Positions 1 through 5,902 are shown, numbered from the stretch's first letter. The stretch: DNA of 6,113 nt from Clostridia bacterium (GCA_017534365.1 JAFWCS010000499.1:1-6113); one strand, 5' to 3'. Notes: a model not told the origin generated them from the letters alone. Numbers and translations: made by a program.

Positions 1-425
1 TCGGCAACACACGGGAATTCATTCCGGTCAAAGGCGATCTATGCGTCTGGAGCGGCGTTTACGGCGGAGGGAACGGTCACGTGTCCGTCGCCTCCGGCGA
101 AGGCGACACGCGCAGATTCTGCAGCTACGACGTCAACTGGAACGGCAAGGCCATGAAGCTGGTCGAGCATACTTACAGCGGATTTCTCGGCGTGCTGCGC
201 GCGGATGACAGGTCGCCAATCACGGCGGGCGGCGACTGCTATGCCGCCTGCGATGCGGTTTATTACAGCATTGCGGACGCTCTGATCTCTGTCGGCGCGG
301 ACGGCAGCTATGCCAATCGGCGCCGGATCGCGGCGGCCAACGATATCCACGATTACAGCGGAACGGCGGAGCAGAATACGGTGCTGCTCGAATTGCTGAA
401 GGAAGGCGCCTTGCGCAAGCCGTAA
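1..425 (+). CDS. CHAP-domain cell-wall hydrolase (endolysin-like), C-terminal part only
   Basis: The reading frame enters from the left edge (first full codon at 3) and ends at TAA 423-425, so 140 C-terminal residues are visible and the start is outside the window. Residues 11-66 match the second half of a CHAP amidase/peptidase domain: GD-x-x-VW near residue 11, a glycine-rich turn leading to GHV with the probable catalytic His26, then the DxNWNG motif at 43-48 and the closing HxYxxxxGVLR stretch at 56-66. The nucleophilic Cys would lie upstream. Residues about 84-140 form a second small module (IADALISVG..., SYANRRRIAAAN, YSGTAEQNT, LLELLKEG) that I recall as a C-terminal repeat in clostridial lysozymes and endolysins, probably a wall-binding domain; this recall is unverified. 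CHAP enzymes cleave peptidoglycan stem peptides or cross-bridges. It could be a prophage lysin or a chromosomal wall hydrolase; neighbouring sequence needed to decide is absent. Confidence 0.82.
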   Translation, partial: GNTREFIPVKGDLCVWSGVYGGGNGHVSVASGEGDTRRFCSYDVNWNGKAMKLVEHTYSGFLGVLRADDRSPITAGGDCYAACDAVYYSIADALISVGADGSYANRRRIAAANDIHDYSGTAEQNTVLLELLKEGALRKP

Positions 426-433
426 TCAAAGAA

Positions 434-469
434 GCAGCCTGCGGATCCAATCGCAGGCTGCCGGTTTTT
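434..469. terminator. Shared intrinsic terminator between convergent genes
   Basis: A perfect 10-bp inverted repeat (GCAGCCTGCG at 434-443, CGCAGGCTGC at 452-461) encloses an 8-nt loop and is followed on the plus strand by CGG and TTTTT, a classic Rho-independent terminator 8 nt after the CHAP gene's stop. On the minus strand the same stem is followed by TTCTTTGATT, a weaker U-tract, and lies just 6 nt past the stop codon of the ywlG-like gene. It therefore probably ends both convergent transcripts, efficiently for the plus gene and less certainly for the minus operon. Confidence 0.9.
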
Positions 470-1001
470 ATTCGTATTTCGCGCGGCTGCCGCCGATGAA
501 TTTCGGTCGGGTGCGCGCTGCGTTGACCTGCGCGGCGCCAATCTGATGATGCACCAGGCGCAGCGGAACGGCAACGCGCTTGAGATGCATGCCGATCAGG
601 GTGTTGCCGATATCGAGGCCGGCGTCCGCACGCAGCTCCTCGACCGCGACGGGGTCCTGCATTGCATGAAACATCGCCGTTGCAAAAGAACCGCCCGCAT
701 GCGGATGCGGAACAACGGAAACGATCTCAAGCCCGCGCTTCTCCGCTTCCGCGCGCTCGATGATCAGCGCGCGGTTCAGATGCTCGCAGCACTGCGCCGC
801 AAGCTGCACGCCGGCAGGCAAAAATACATCGCGCAGCGCGCGGACAAGCTCGCCGGCCGTGTCGGGATCGCCGTTGGAGCCGATCCGATCCCCTTTGACC
901 TCGCTCGTGGAGCAGCCGACGACGACCAGCGCGCCGGGCTTCAGATTTGAAAGGGCAAGCAGCTCCTCGGCGGACGCTTTCGTTTCTTCATAAATGCTCA
1001 T
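468..1001 (-). CDS. ywlG: UPF0340 / DUF436 family protein (YwlG-like, TIGR01440)
   Basis: This 177-residue protein is close in length to Bacillus YwlG and matches that family across its whole extent. The recognisable features are the GCSTSEVxGxxIGxxG segment at residues 29-44, AxQCCEHLNRAL at 69-79, PHPHAGGSFATAMF at 98-111, and a C-terminal stretch with IGMHLKRVAVPLR (136-148), TRPKFIGGSRAKY. The conserved Cys, Glu-His-Asn and His residues look like a ligand or active site, but the biochemical function of the family is not established to my knowledge. No signal peptide or membrane segment is seen, so it is probably cytosolic. It is the last gene of the minus operon, 3 nt after the ECF gene; its ribosome binding site (AAAGGAGAA) is built into the last codons of that gene, so translation is likely coupled. 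In Bacillus ywlG lies next to glyA, a PLP enzyme gene, which together with the vitamin transporter here is a faint functional hint only. Confidence 0.88.
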   Translation of the reverse strand: MSIYEETKASAEELLALSNLKPGALVVVGCSTSEVKGDRIGSNGDPDTAGELVRALRDVFLPAGVQLAAQCCEHLNRALIIERAEAEKRGLEIVSVVPHPHAGGSFATAMFHAMQDPVAVEELRADAGLDIGNTLIGMHLKRVAVPLRLVHHQIGAAQVNAARTRPKFIGGSRAKYE

Positions 1002-1004
1002 CGT

Positions 1005-1526
1005 TCATTCTCCTTTATTTAAGAAATGCATTAATTTTTGATTTTTGCTGATCGGCGTGAGCAGCGCGCAGGCAATCACGATCCCGGCCGCGCCCTGCGC
1101 CAGATTCGGCAGCAGAGAAGCGGCGGCCGCCTTGCCGAAGCCGAGCGCAAAGCATTCATAAGCAAAATATCCGAGCACCATCAGAATCTCTGCACAGAAC
1201 GATGACGCCAGAAACGCTATGAACCGGCTCCCGAGCCTGCGGACGAGGAAATAAGCCGCAACCGCCATAAGGCCTTTAATAACAAAGGTTGCCGGGATAT
1301 AGACCGCATAGCCCGAGATCAGATCGGTCAGCATTGCGCCGACGCCTGCGGCAAGCCCGCCGTAAACCGGGCCGAGCAACACGCCGCACAGAATCACAAC
1401 GCCGTCGCCGAAATTAACGTAGCCGCCGGTCGCCGGGATCGGGATCTGGATCAGCAGCGTTGCCACAAAAACGAGCGCTGCCATGAGCGCCGCTGTCACA
1501 AGCTTTTGCACGTTTTTAAATTTCAT
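1005..1526 (-). CDS. ECF transporter S component (vitamin/cofactor uptake)
   Basis: A 173-residue, very hydrophobic protein with about six membrane segments (roughly residues 9-30, 40-53, 54-72, 76-95, 102-124, 140-158). The size, topology and the motif YVNFGDGVVILCGVLLGPVYGG at 36-57 (split: YVNFGDG, then GVLLGPVYGG) followed by a long small-residue helix are typical of ECF-type substrate-binding S components, in my judgement nearest the PF07155-type group. Helix 1 carries AxxxA spacing (Ala12/Ala16 and Ala13/Ala17), the contact used by group II S components to dock on the shared EcfT. No EcfA or EcfT gene is in the window, so it would rely on a module encoded elsewhere. Substrate cannot be read from sequence; pyridoxine-like, hydroxymethylpyrimidine or another vitamin are possible. 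The start at 1526 follows AAAGGAG, about 13 nt upstream, a rather long spacing. It lies 36 nt after the exporter genes and 3 nt before ywlG. Confidence 0.85.
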   Translation of the reverse strand: MKFKNVQKLVTAALMAALVFVATLLIQIPIPATGGYVNFGDGVVILCGVLLGPVYGGLAAGVGAMLTDLISGYAVYIPATFVIKGLMAVAAYFLVRRLGSRFIAFLASSFCAEILMVLGYFAYECFALGFGKAAAASLLPNLAQGAAGIVIACALLTPISKNQKLMHFLNKGE

Positions 1527-1562
1527 TTTGTTTCTCTTTCTCCTTTCAAAAGCATGGATCTA

Positions 1563-3302
1563 TTACTCTTGCGCCGTTCGGCTTCGATACAGCTCCGCAT
1601 AAAAGCCGCCCGTGCGCATCAGATGCGCGTGATCCCCCTGCTCAACCACCTTGCCGTCCTGCATCACGAGGATCAGATCGGCGTCCTTGATCGTCGTCAG
1701 ACGATGCGCGACGATGAAGACCGTGCGCCCCTGCATCATGCGGGTAAACGCCTGCTGAATCTTTTGCTCGGTTCTGGTATCAATGGAGGACGTCGCTTCG
1801 TCGAGGATCAGCATCGGGGGCAGACAAAGCAGCACGCGCGCGATGCAAAGCAGCTGCTTTTGCCCGACGGATAAAACGCCGGCATCGTCAGTCAGCGGCG
1901 TGTCATAGCCTTGCGGCAGACTGCGAATAAACCCGTCCGCGTGCGCTGCCTTTGCCGCGGCGATGATTTCTTCCTCCGTTGCGTCCGGATTGCCCAGCGC
2001 AATATTCTCGCGCACGGTCGCAGCCTTCAGCCACGTATCCTGCAGCACCATACCGAAATTGGCGCGCAGACTTTCGCGCGTCACGGAAGTGATCGGACTG
2101 CCGTCAACACGGATCGTGCCGCTTTGCACGTCATAAAAACGCATCAGCAAATTGACCAGCGTGGTCTTTCCGCAGCCGGTCGGGCCGACGATCGCGATCC
2201 GGCTGCCCGGCGCAACGTGCAGATCGAGATGCTCAATCAGCGGACGCTCGGGCACATAGGAGAAGCTGACCTGATCCAGGTCGACGCGGCCGGCGACGTT
2301 CTGCAACACAGCGTCCGGATCCGGTGTTTCCTCCGGCGCGTCGATCAGCGCAAAGATCCGTTCAGCACAAGCGAGCGCGTTCTGCAGCTCCGTAATCACG
2401 CCGGAAATCTCATTGAACGGTTTGGTGTATTGATTCGCGTAACTCAGGAAACAGGTCAGAATGCCGACCGTCAGGCCGCCGTCGATCACGGCCAGCGCGC
2501 CGACCAGCGCGACCGCCGCATACACAAGCGCATTGACAAAACGCGTCGTCGGATTCGTCAGAGAGGAAAAGAAGATCGCACGCAGAGAAAACTTTGCGTA
2601 GTCTCCGTTGATCTCATTGAATTCTTCCGTCGCTGCGTCTTCCCGCGCGAACGCATTCACCACACGCTTGCTGCCGATCATTTCTTCAATGAAGGCCGTC
2701 AGCCTGCCGCGCGTTTCGGATTGTTTCTGAAACATCGCGAAGGTGCGCCGCGCAATGAAGCGCGCTGCAAACAGCGACAGCGGCGTGAGCAGCATCACAG
2801 TGAGCGCGATTTTATAATTGATCGAAAACATCAGCACGAGCGTGCCGAGAATCGTAAGAACGCCGGTAAACAGCTGCGAGAAGCCGAGCAGCAGCCCGTC
2901 CGCAAACTGGTCCGCGTCGGAAATAATGCGGCTGACGGAATCCCCTGCCGCATGCGCGTCGAGATAAGACAGCGGCAACCGCTCCAGATGCGCCATCGCG
3001 CAGTTGCGCAGATCACGCACGACGCGGAAAGCCACGCGGTTATTCAGCAGATGCATGCACCATTGCGAAAGCCCGTTGACAGCGGCGAAAAGCGCGATCC
3101 GCCAAAGCAGCGGCAGCAAGGCGGAAAACTCCACGCTGCCCGCGCCGACGATCGTGTCGATCGCGCGCCCGACCAGGATGGGAATATAGAGCGTTGCCGC
3201 AACGGCGATCGCCGCCAGCAGAAGAGAAACCGTGATCCGGAAACGATAAGCGCCGACGAGGCGAAGGATCCTGCGCAGCGTCGGCTTCCTGTTAAGCTTC
3301 AT
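1563..3302 (-). CDS. Heterodimeric ABC exporter, subunit B (catalytic Walker B half)
   Basis: A 579-residue half-transporter: six-helix exporter domain (about 1-315, helices near 23-45, 62-80, 138-160, 163-183, 245-273, 276-290) fused to a nucleotide-binding domain (about 340-579). Visible motifs are the A-loop Tyr349, Walker A GPTGCGKT at 373-380, Q-loop Gln421, signature LSVGQ at 477-481, Walker B MLILDE at 497-502 with catalytic Glu502, D-loop SSID and H-loop His533. The Walker B and H-loop are intact, but the signature departs from LSGGQ at its third residue. It pairs with the upstream gene, which has the reciprocal defects. The start is ATG 3302, preceded by GGAGG with 9 nt spacing; a longer reading from TTG 3323 would translate the ribosome binding site itself into a run of arginines. 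The start overlaps the end of subunit A by 11 nt. Drug, lipid or peptide export is usual for the family; the substrate is unknown. Confidence 0.93.
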   Translation of the reverse strand: MKLNRKPTLRRILRLVGAYRFRITVSLLLAAIAVAATLYIPILVGRAIDTIVGAGSVEFSALLPLLWRIALFAAVNGLSQWCMHLLNNRVAFRVVRDLRNCAMAHLERLPLSYLDAHAAGDSVSRIISDADQFADGLLLGFSQLFTGVLTILGTLVLMFSINYKIALTVMLLTPLSLFAARFIARRTFAMFQKQSETRGRLTAFIEEMIGSKRVVNAFAREDAATEEFNEINGDYAKFSLRAIFFSSLTNPTTRFVNALVYAAVALVGALAVIDGGLTVGILTCFLSYANQYTKPFNEISGVITELQNALACAERIFALIDAPEETPDPDAVLQNVAGRVDLDQVSFSYVPERPLIEHLDLHVAPGSRIAIVGPTGCGKTTLVNLLMRFYDVQSGTIRVDGSPITSVTRESLRANFGMVLQDTWLKAATVRENIALGNPDATEEEIIAAAKAAHADGFIRSLPQGYDTPLTDDAGVLSVGQKQLLCIARVLLCLPPMLILDEATSSIDTRTEQKIQQAFTRMMQGRTVFIVAHRLTTIKDADLILVMQDGKVVEQGDHAHLMRTGGFYAELYRSRTAQE

Positions 3303-5025
3303 GCGCCGTCGCCTCCTCCTCAAATTGTGTCAGATGAATCTCGCGGTATACGCTGCTGGTCCGCATCAAGGATGCATGCGTGCCGGGCGTGCAGACGCCG
3401 TCCTCCAGCAGCAGGATCTGATCCGCGTGCAGGATCGAAGAGGTCCGCTGAGACACGATCACGACCGTCGTATCTCTGCAGGCCTGTGAGATCCCGCGGC
3501 GCACGGCGGCGTCGGTCACGTAATCCAGCGCACTGAAGCTGTCGTCAAGGATCAGAAGCTCCGCCTGCCGCACCAGCGCACGCGCAATGCAGAGCCGCTG
3601 CCGCTGGCCGCCGGAAAAGCCGCCGCCGGCCTGACCGACGGGGGCGTCCAGTCCGCCTTTTTCCATCACGAAATCATAAGCCTGCGCGATCTTCAGCGCC
3701 TCGATCATCGCCGCCTCCGTCGCATTCGGATCGCCCCAAAGCAGGTTGCTGCGCACCGTTCCCTTCACAAGCTGGGATCTTTGCGGCACGATCGCGATCT
3801 TTTTCCGTAGCGAAGCGGGATCCCAATCCTTCGTATTTTTTCCAAAAACGAAAACGTCGCCTTGTTCCGCCGTATAAAACGCGGGGATCAGATCGATCAG
3901 CGTGGATTTGCCGGAGCCGGTCGCGCCGATGATACCCACGGTCTCGCCGCGGCGCACGCAGAAGTTGACGTCCCGCAGCGTTGCGTCACCGGCGTTTTCA
4001 TAGGTAAACGTCACGTGATCAAAGCGGATCGCCTCCGCTCCGTCGCCCTCAGATGCGCTGCCAGTACGCTGGGAAGCGGAAAGCTCCAGCACGCTGCCGA
4101 TGCGCCCGGCGCAGGCGATGGATTTGGTGATCGTGATCACAAGATTCGCAAATTTGATCAGCTCGACCAGGATCTGCGCCATGTAATTATACAAAGCAAC
4201 CACTGCGCCCTGCGTCAGAAGACCGCGATCCACGCGCACGGCGCCGCGATAGATCAGGATCGCAATCGCGAGATCGATCAGCAGGATCGTGAGCGGATTC
4301 AAAAGCGCGGAAATGCGGCCGGTCGCTTCCTGCAAACGGGTGAGCCGGTCGTTTTTCTCTTTGAATTCCTTTGTCAGCAGCCGTTCCACACGAAAGGCGC
4401 GCAGCACGCGCACGCCGTTCAGGCTCTCCCGCGCCGTCAGAAGCACGCCGTCAAGCGCAGAGCGGATGCGGTCATAAAGCGGAATGGTCGCGATCAGGAT
4501 GCCGAAAACGATCAGCGAAAGGAGCGGGATCACGACGGCAAACGTAACGGCGGCATTCGCATCGACCGTAAACGCCATGATCATCGCGCCGGCCACAACG
4601 AAGGGCGAGCGCAGCAGCAGCCGCAGCGAAAGATTCACGCCGGTCTGCACCGTATCCATGTCGCCGGTCATCCGCCCGATCAGCGTCGGCACGCCGACGG
4701 CGTTTGTTTGCGGATCCGTCAGATGCACCGCGCGGCCAAACAGCGCCGACCGCAGACGCTGCGTAAAAGAAACGGAGGCGCCGGCAGCGAAATACTGCGC
4801 GGTCAGTGAAAACGCAAGGCCGACCGCCGCAAACAGCGCGAGCAGTCCGACCATTTTATAAACATAATTCTTATCCCCTGCTCCAATGCCCAGATCGATC
4901 ATCCGGGCAACGACCAGCGGCGTGAAAAGTTCCAGCACCGCCTCCAGCATCTTGAACAGCGGCGCGAGCACACAGCGCAGCCGGCTGCCGCGCAGATACG
5001 GAGCAAACAATCTAAAATAGCGCAT
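3292..5025 (-). CDS. Heterodimeric ABC exporter, subunit A (degenerate ATPase half)
   Basis: A 577-residue ABC half-transporter, first gene of the minus operon. The N-terminal exporter domain (about 1-320) has helices near 16-38, 56-80, 138-153, 160-182, 241-260 and 272-297; the nucleotide-binding domain follows. Motifs: A-loop Tyr342, Walker A GATGSGKS at 367-374, Q-loop Gln415, a canonical signature FSGGQ at 470-474, Walker B LLILDD at 490-495 and D-loop SALD at 498-501. Two residues needed for hydrolysis are replaced: Asp495 stands where the catalytic Glu should be, and Gln526 (IVSQR) replaces the H-loop His. This is the pattern of the TM287-like partner in heterodimeric exporters. The Walker site here would meet the altered LSVGQ of subunit B, while its good signature serves B's intact site. 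ATG 5025 follows AAAGGG with 5 nt spacing and lies about 20 nt downstream of the predicted transcription start. Substrate unknown; multidrug or lipid export is plausible. Confidence 0.93.
   Translation of the reverse strand: MRYFRLFAPYLRGSRLRCVLAPLFKMLEAVLELFTPLVVARMIDLGIGAGDKNYVYKMVGLLALFAAVGLAFSLTAQYFAAGASVSFTQRLRSALFGRAVHLTDPQTNAVGVPTLIGRMTGDMDTVQTGVNLSLRLLLRSPFVVAGAMIMAFTVDANAAVTFAVVIPLLSLIVFGILIATIPLYDRIRSALDGVLLTARESLNGVRVLRAFRVERLLTKEFKEKNDRLTRLQEATGRISALLNPLTILLIDLAIAILIYRGAVRVDRGLLTQGAVVALYNYMAQILVELIKFANLVITITKSIACAGRIGSVLELSASQRTGSASEGDGAEAIRFDHVTFTYENAGDATLRDVNFCVRRGETVGIIGATGSGKSTLIDLIPAFYTAEQGDVFVFGKNTKDWDPASLRKKIAIVPQRSQLVKGTVRSNLLWGDPNATEAAMIEALKIAQAYDFVMEKGGLDAPVGQAGGGFSGGQRQRLCIARALVRQAELLILDDSFSALDYVTDAAVRRGISQACRDTTVVIVSQRTSSILHADQILLLEDGVCTPGTHASLMRTSSVYREIHLTQFEEEATAHEA
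3312..3320 (-). promoter_or_regulatory. Ribosome binding site that fixes the start of ABC subunit B
   Basis: The minus strand reads AGGAGGAGG here, and the nearest GGAGG lies 9 nt before ATG 3302. It sits inside the coding end of subunit A, so ribosomes finishing A can restart on B across the 11-nt overlap, which would favour equal amounts of the two subunits. The upstream in-frame TTG at 3323 would place the Shine-Dalgarno inside the coding region and has no convincing site of its own. Confidence 0.85.
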
Positions 5026-5051
5026 AGTATCCCTTTATAAAAATTTTTCAT

Positions 5052-5080
5052 ACTATAGCACATTCCGGGTCGAAAGTAAA
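5052..5080 (-). promoter_or_regulatory. Promoter of the ABC exporter-ECF-ywlG operon
   Basis: Read on the minus strand: -35 TTTACT (complement of 5075-5080), a spacer of exactly 17 nt, and -10 TATAGT (complement of 5052-5057) preceded by TGC, giving an extended -10 element. This is a good sigma-A type promoter. Transcription would begin near 5045, leaving a leader of about 20 nt before ATG 5025, with no room for a riboswitch. No other convincing promoter was seen inside the operon, so all four genes are probably co-transcribed. Confidence 0.8.
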
Positions 5081-5111
5081 GTGAAAATGAAAATAATTTT
5101 ATAAAAAACAC

Positions 5112-5155
5112 AACCGCTAGTATCTTTTTTGTGAAAAACACTGAATCTTGCGGTT
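5112..5155. repeat. Inverted repeat with T-tracts between the divergent promoters
   Basis: AACCGC at 5112-5117 is mirrored by GCGGTT at 5150-5155. Between them lies a weaker inner hairpin (AGT...TTTTT, GTG loop, AAAAA...ACT, about 5119-5142). On the plus strand the right arm runs into T6, GA and T9. As drawn it resembles a plus-strand terminator, yet no plus-strand gene precedes it, and it lies upstream of both promoters. It could be a regulator site, a remnant of a former gene end, or only curved A/T-rich DNA acting as an UP element. Function unproven. Confidence 0.4.
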
Positions 5156-5180
5156 TTTTGATTTTTTTTTGCTTTTTCTA

Positions 5181-5209
5181 TTTACAAATCGTTCATATTG
5201 TGGTATGGT
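5181..5209 (+). promoter_or_regulatory. Promoter of the pyrR-uracil permease operon
   Basis: The -35 box TTTACA (5181-5186), a 17-nt spacer and the -10 box TATGGT (5204-5209), preceded by TGG as an extended -10, make a good sigma-A promoter. The start of transcription would fall near 5216, about 9 nt before the first paired base of the PyrR-binding hairpin and about 135 nt before the pyrR start codon. This also rules out the longer pyrR reading from 5198, whose start codon would lie upstream of the transcript. Confidence 0.8.
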
Positions 5210-5224
5210 AACTTACGAAAAGGA

Positions 5225-5258
5225 ATCTTTAAAAGCGGTACCGTGAGACCGACAAGAT
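5225..5258 (+). promoter_or_regulatory. PyrR-binding anti-antiterminator hairpin
   Basis: The leader folds as expected for the PyrR recognition element. The lower stem is ATCTT (5225-5229) with AAGAT (5254-5258). A purine-rich asymmetric bulge follows (TAAAAG on the left, AC on the right). The upper stem is CGG (5236-5238) with CCG (5249-5251), then a bulged U at 5239, an A-A mismatch, C5241-G5247, and a terminal loop carrying the conserved GNGAG signature (GTGAG, 5243-5247). Compared from memory with the Bacillus consensus (ARUCCNGNGAGGYU core), the fit is ungapped. One upper-stem pair has covaried from A-U to G-C, while one expected C-G pair is lost. UMP-bound PyrR would stabilise this hairpin and so permit the downstream terminator to form. 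Confidence 0.78.
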
Positions 5259-5314
5259 CGTTTATAATGCGCACTGCCGTTCTGCGGCGGATTGCGCGCG
5301 CTGCGATCCTGTCG
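5250..5314 (+). promoter_or_regulatory. Antiterminator pairing of the pyr leader
   Basis: CGACAAGATCG (5250-5260) can pair with CGATCCTGTCG (5304-5314) in 10 of 11 positions, the only mismatch being A5255 opposite C5309. The left strand consumes the right half of the PyrR-binding hairpin and the right strand is the left half of the terminator, so this pairing excludes both. That mutual exclusion is what a PyrR attenuator requires: without PyrR-UMP the antiterminator forms and transcription reads through. The 43-nt interior is GC-rich and may fold locally. Confidence 0.72.
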
Positions 5315-5337
5315 ATGCGGCAGGGTCTTATTTTTAT
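5305..5337 (+). terminator. Attenuator terminator upstream of pyrR
   Basis: A 10-bp stem forms between GATCCTGTCG (5305-5314) and CGGCAGGGTC (5318-5327), with two G-U wobbles and the 3-nt loop ATG, followed directly by TTATTTTTAT. It is an intrinsic terminator placed inside the leader, just ahead of the pyrR ribosome binding site, so it acts as a regulated attenuator and not as a gene end. Its left arm is shared with the antiterminator. Confidence 0.82.
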
Positions 5338-5339
5338 GC

Positions 5340-5344
5340 GGAGG
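5340..5344 (+). promoter_or_regulatory. Ribosome binding site of pyrR
   Basis: GGAGG ends 6 nt before ATG 5351 and immediately follows the attenuator's U-tract. It fixes the pyrR start at 5351; the earlier in-frame ATG codons from 5198 onward lie in promoter or structured leader and have no comparable site. Confidence 0.85.
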
Positions 5345-5350
5345 GCAGCC

Positions 5351-5884
5351 ATGGAATTTAAATCCTATATTATGGACGAGCAGGCGGTCAACCGCGCGCT
5401 TGCGCGCATCTCGCATGAGATCCTTGAGCGCAATGCAGACGGACTGCCGCTCTGCCTGATCGGCGTCATGCGCCGCGGCGCGCCGCTGGCGGATCTGCTG
5501 ACCGAAAAGATCCGCTCGCTGGGAACGGCCGTTGAAACAGGCTATCTCGATATTACGCTCTATCGCGACGATCTCGACGCGGCGACGCTGCAGCCGCAGA
5601 TCAACGCGAGCAAGATCGACTTTTCCGTGACCGGAAAAACCGTGATCCTGGTGGACGACGTGATCTTTACGGGCCGCACGGCGCGCGCCGCCATGGACGC
5701 CGTCATATCCCTCGGCCGTCCCGCAAAGATCCAGTTTGCCGCGCTTGTGGACCGCGGCCACAGAGAGCTTCCGATCGTCGCAAATTTCATCGGCAAAAAC
5801 GTGCCGACCTCTCGCAGCGAGGTCATCGTTGTGAGCATGCCGCCGTATGACGATGAAATCAGCGTAGCGATCTGGCAGAAATAA
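5351..5884 (+). CDS. pyrR: PyrR bifunctional pyrimidine operon attenuator / uracil phosphoribosyltransferase
   Basis: PyrR senses UMP/UTP and PRPP, binds pyr leader RNA to promote termination, and in many species also converts uracil plus PRPP to UMP. The 177-residue protein is the usual PyrR length. It has the N-terminal pattern MDEQAVNRALARISHEILERN (residues 8-28, type I phosphoribosyltransferase with PyrR-specific start), GVMRRGAPLA at 38-47, and the PRPP-binding loop VILVDDVIFTGRTARAA at 98-114. LVDRGHRELPI at 132-142 and FIGKNVPTSRSE at 147-157 complete the family signature. It is soluble. The start at 5351 follows GGAGG; an extension to 5198 would translate the promoter and leader. A promoter and a self-directed attenuator lie directly upstream, so autoregulation is expected. 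A permease gene follows after 31 nt with no terminator between, giving a pyrR-permease operon like the start of the Bacillus pyr operon. Confidence 0.96.
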   Translation: MEFKSYIMDEQAVNRALARISHEILERNADGLPLCLIGVMRRGAPLADLLTEKIRSLGTAVETGYLDITLYRDDLDAATLQPQINASKIDFSVTGKTVILVDDVIFTGRTARAAMDAVISLGRPAKIQFAALVDRGHRELPIVANFIGKNVPTSRSEVIVVSMPPYDDEISVAIWQK

Positions 5885-5902
5885 AGCAGGAATTATTTTT
5901 AT

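Noticed and set aside
81..143. GTG/ATG codons inside the CHAP frame as a true start
   Set aside because: The CHAP homology continues upstream of these codons to the window edge, including the catalytic His at codon 26, so the gene begins outside the window.
3303..3323. TTG start for ABC subunit B giving an MRRRRRR N-terminus
   Set aside because: The arginine run is the translation of the AGGAGGAGG ribosome binding site; ATG 3302 has that site at proper spacing.
1911..3536. Long plus-strand open frame of 541 codons opposite the ABC exporter genes
   Set aside because: It is antisense to well-motivated ABC genes, spans their junction, has an Arg/Gln/His-rich composition without domains, and lacks a ribosome binding site. 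GC-rich codon bias on the other strand keeps it open.
3862..4809. Plus-strand open frame of 315 codons opposite ABC subunit A
   Set aside because: Low-complexity Arg/His/Gln/Asp-rich translation, no recognisable motif, and entirely inside a convincing minus-strand gene.
5198..5350. N-terminal extension of PyrR by 51 residues
   Set aside because: The start lies inside the promoter, the segment encodes the attenuator hairpins, and standard PyrR length is obtained from ATG 5351 with GGAGG upstream.
5213..5838. Minus-strand open frames opposite pyrR
   Set aside because: Shadow frames of a strongly identified gene; no ribosome binding site or domain.
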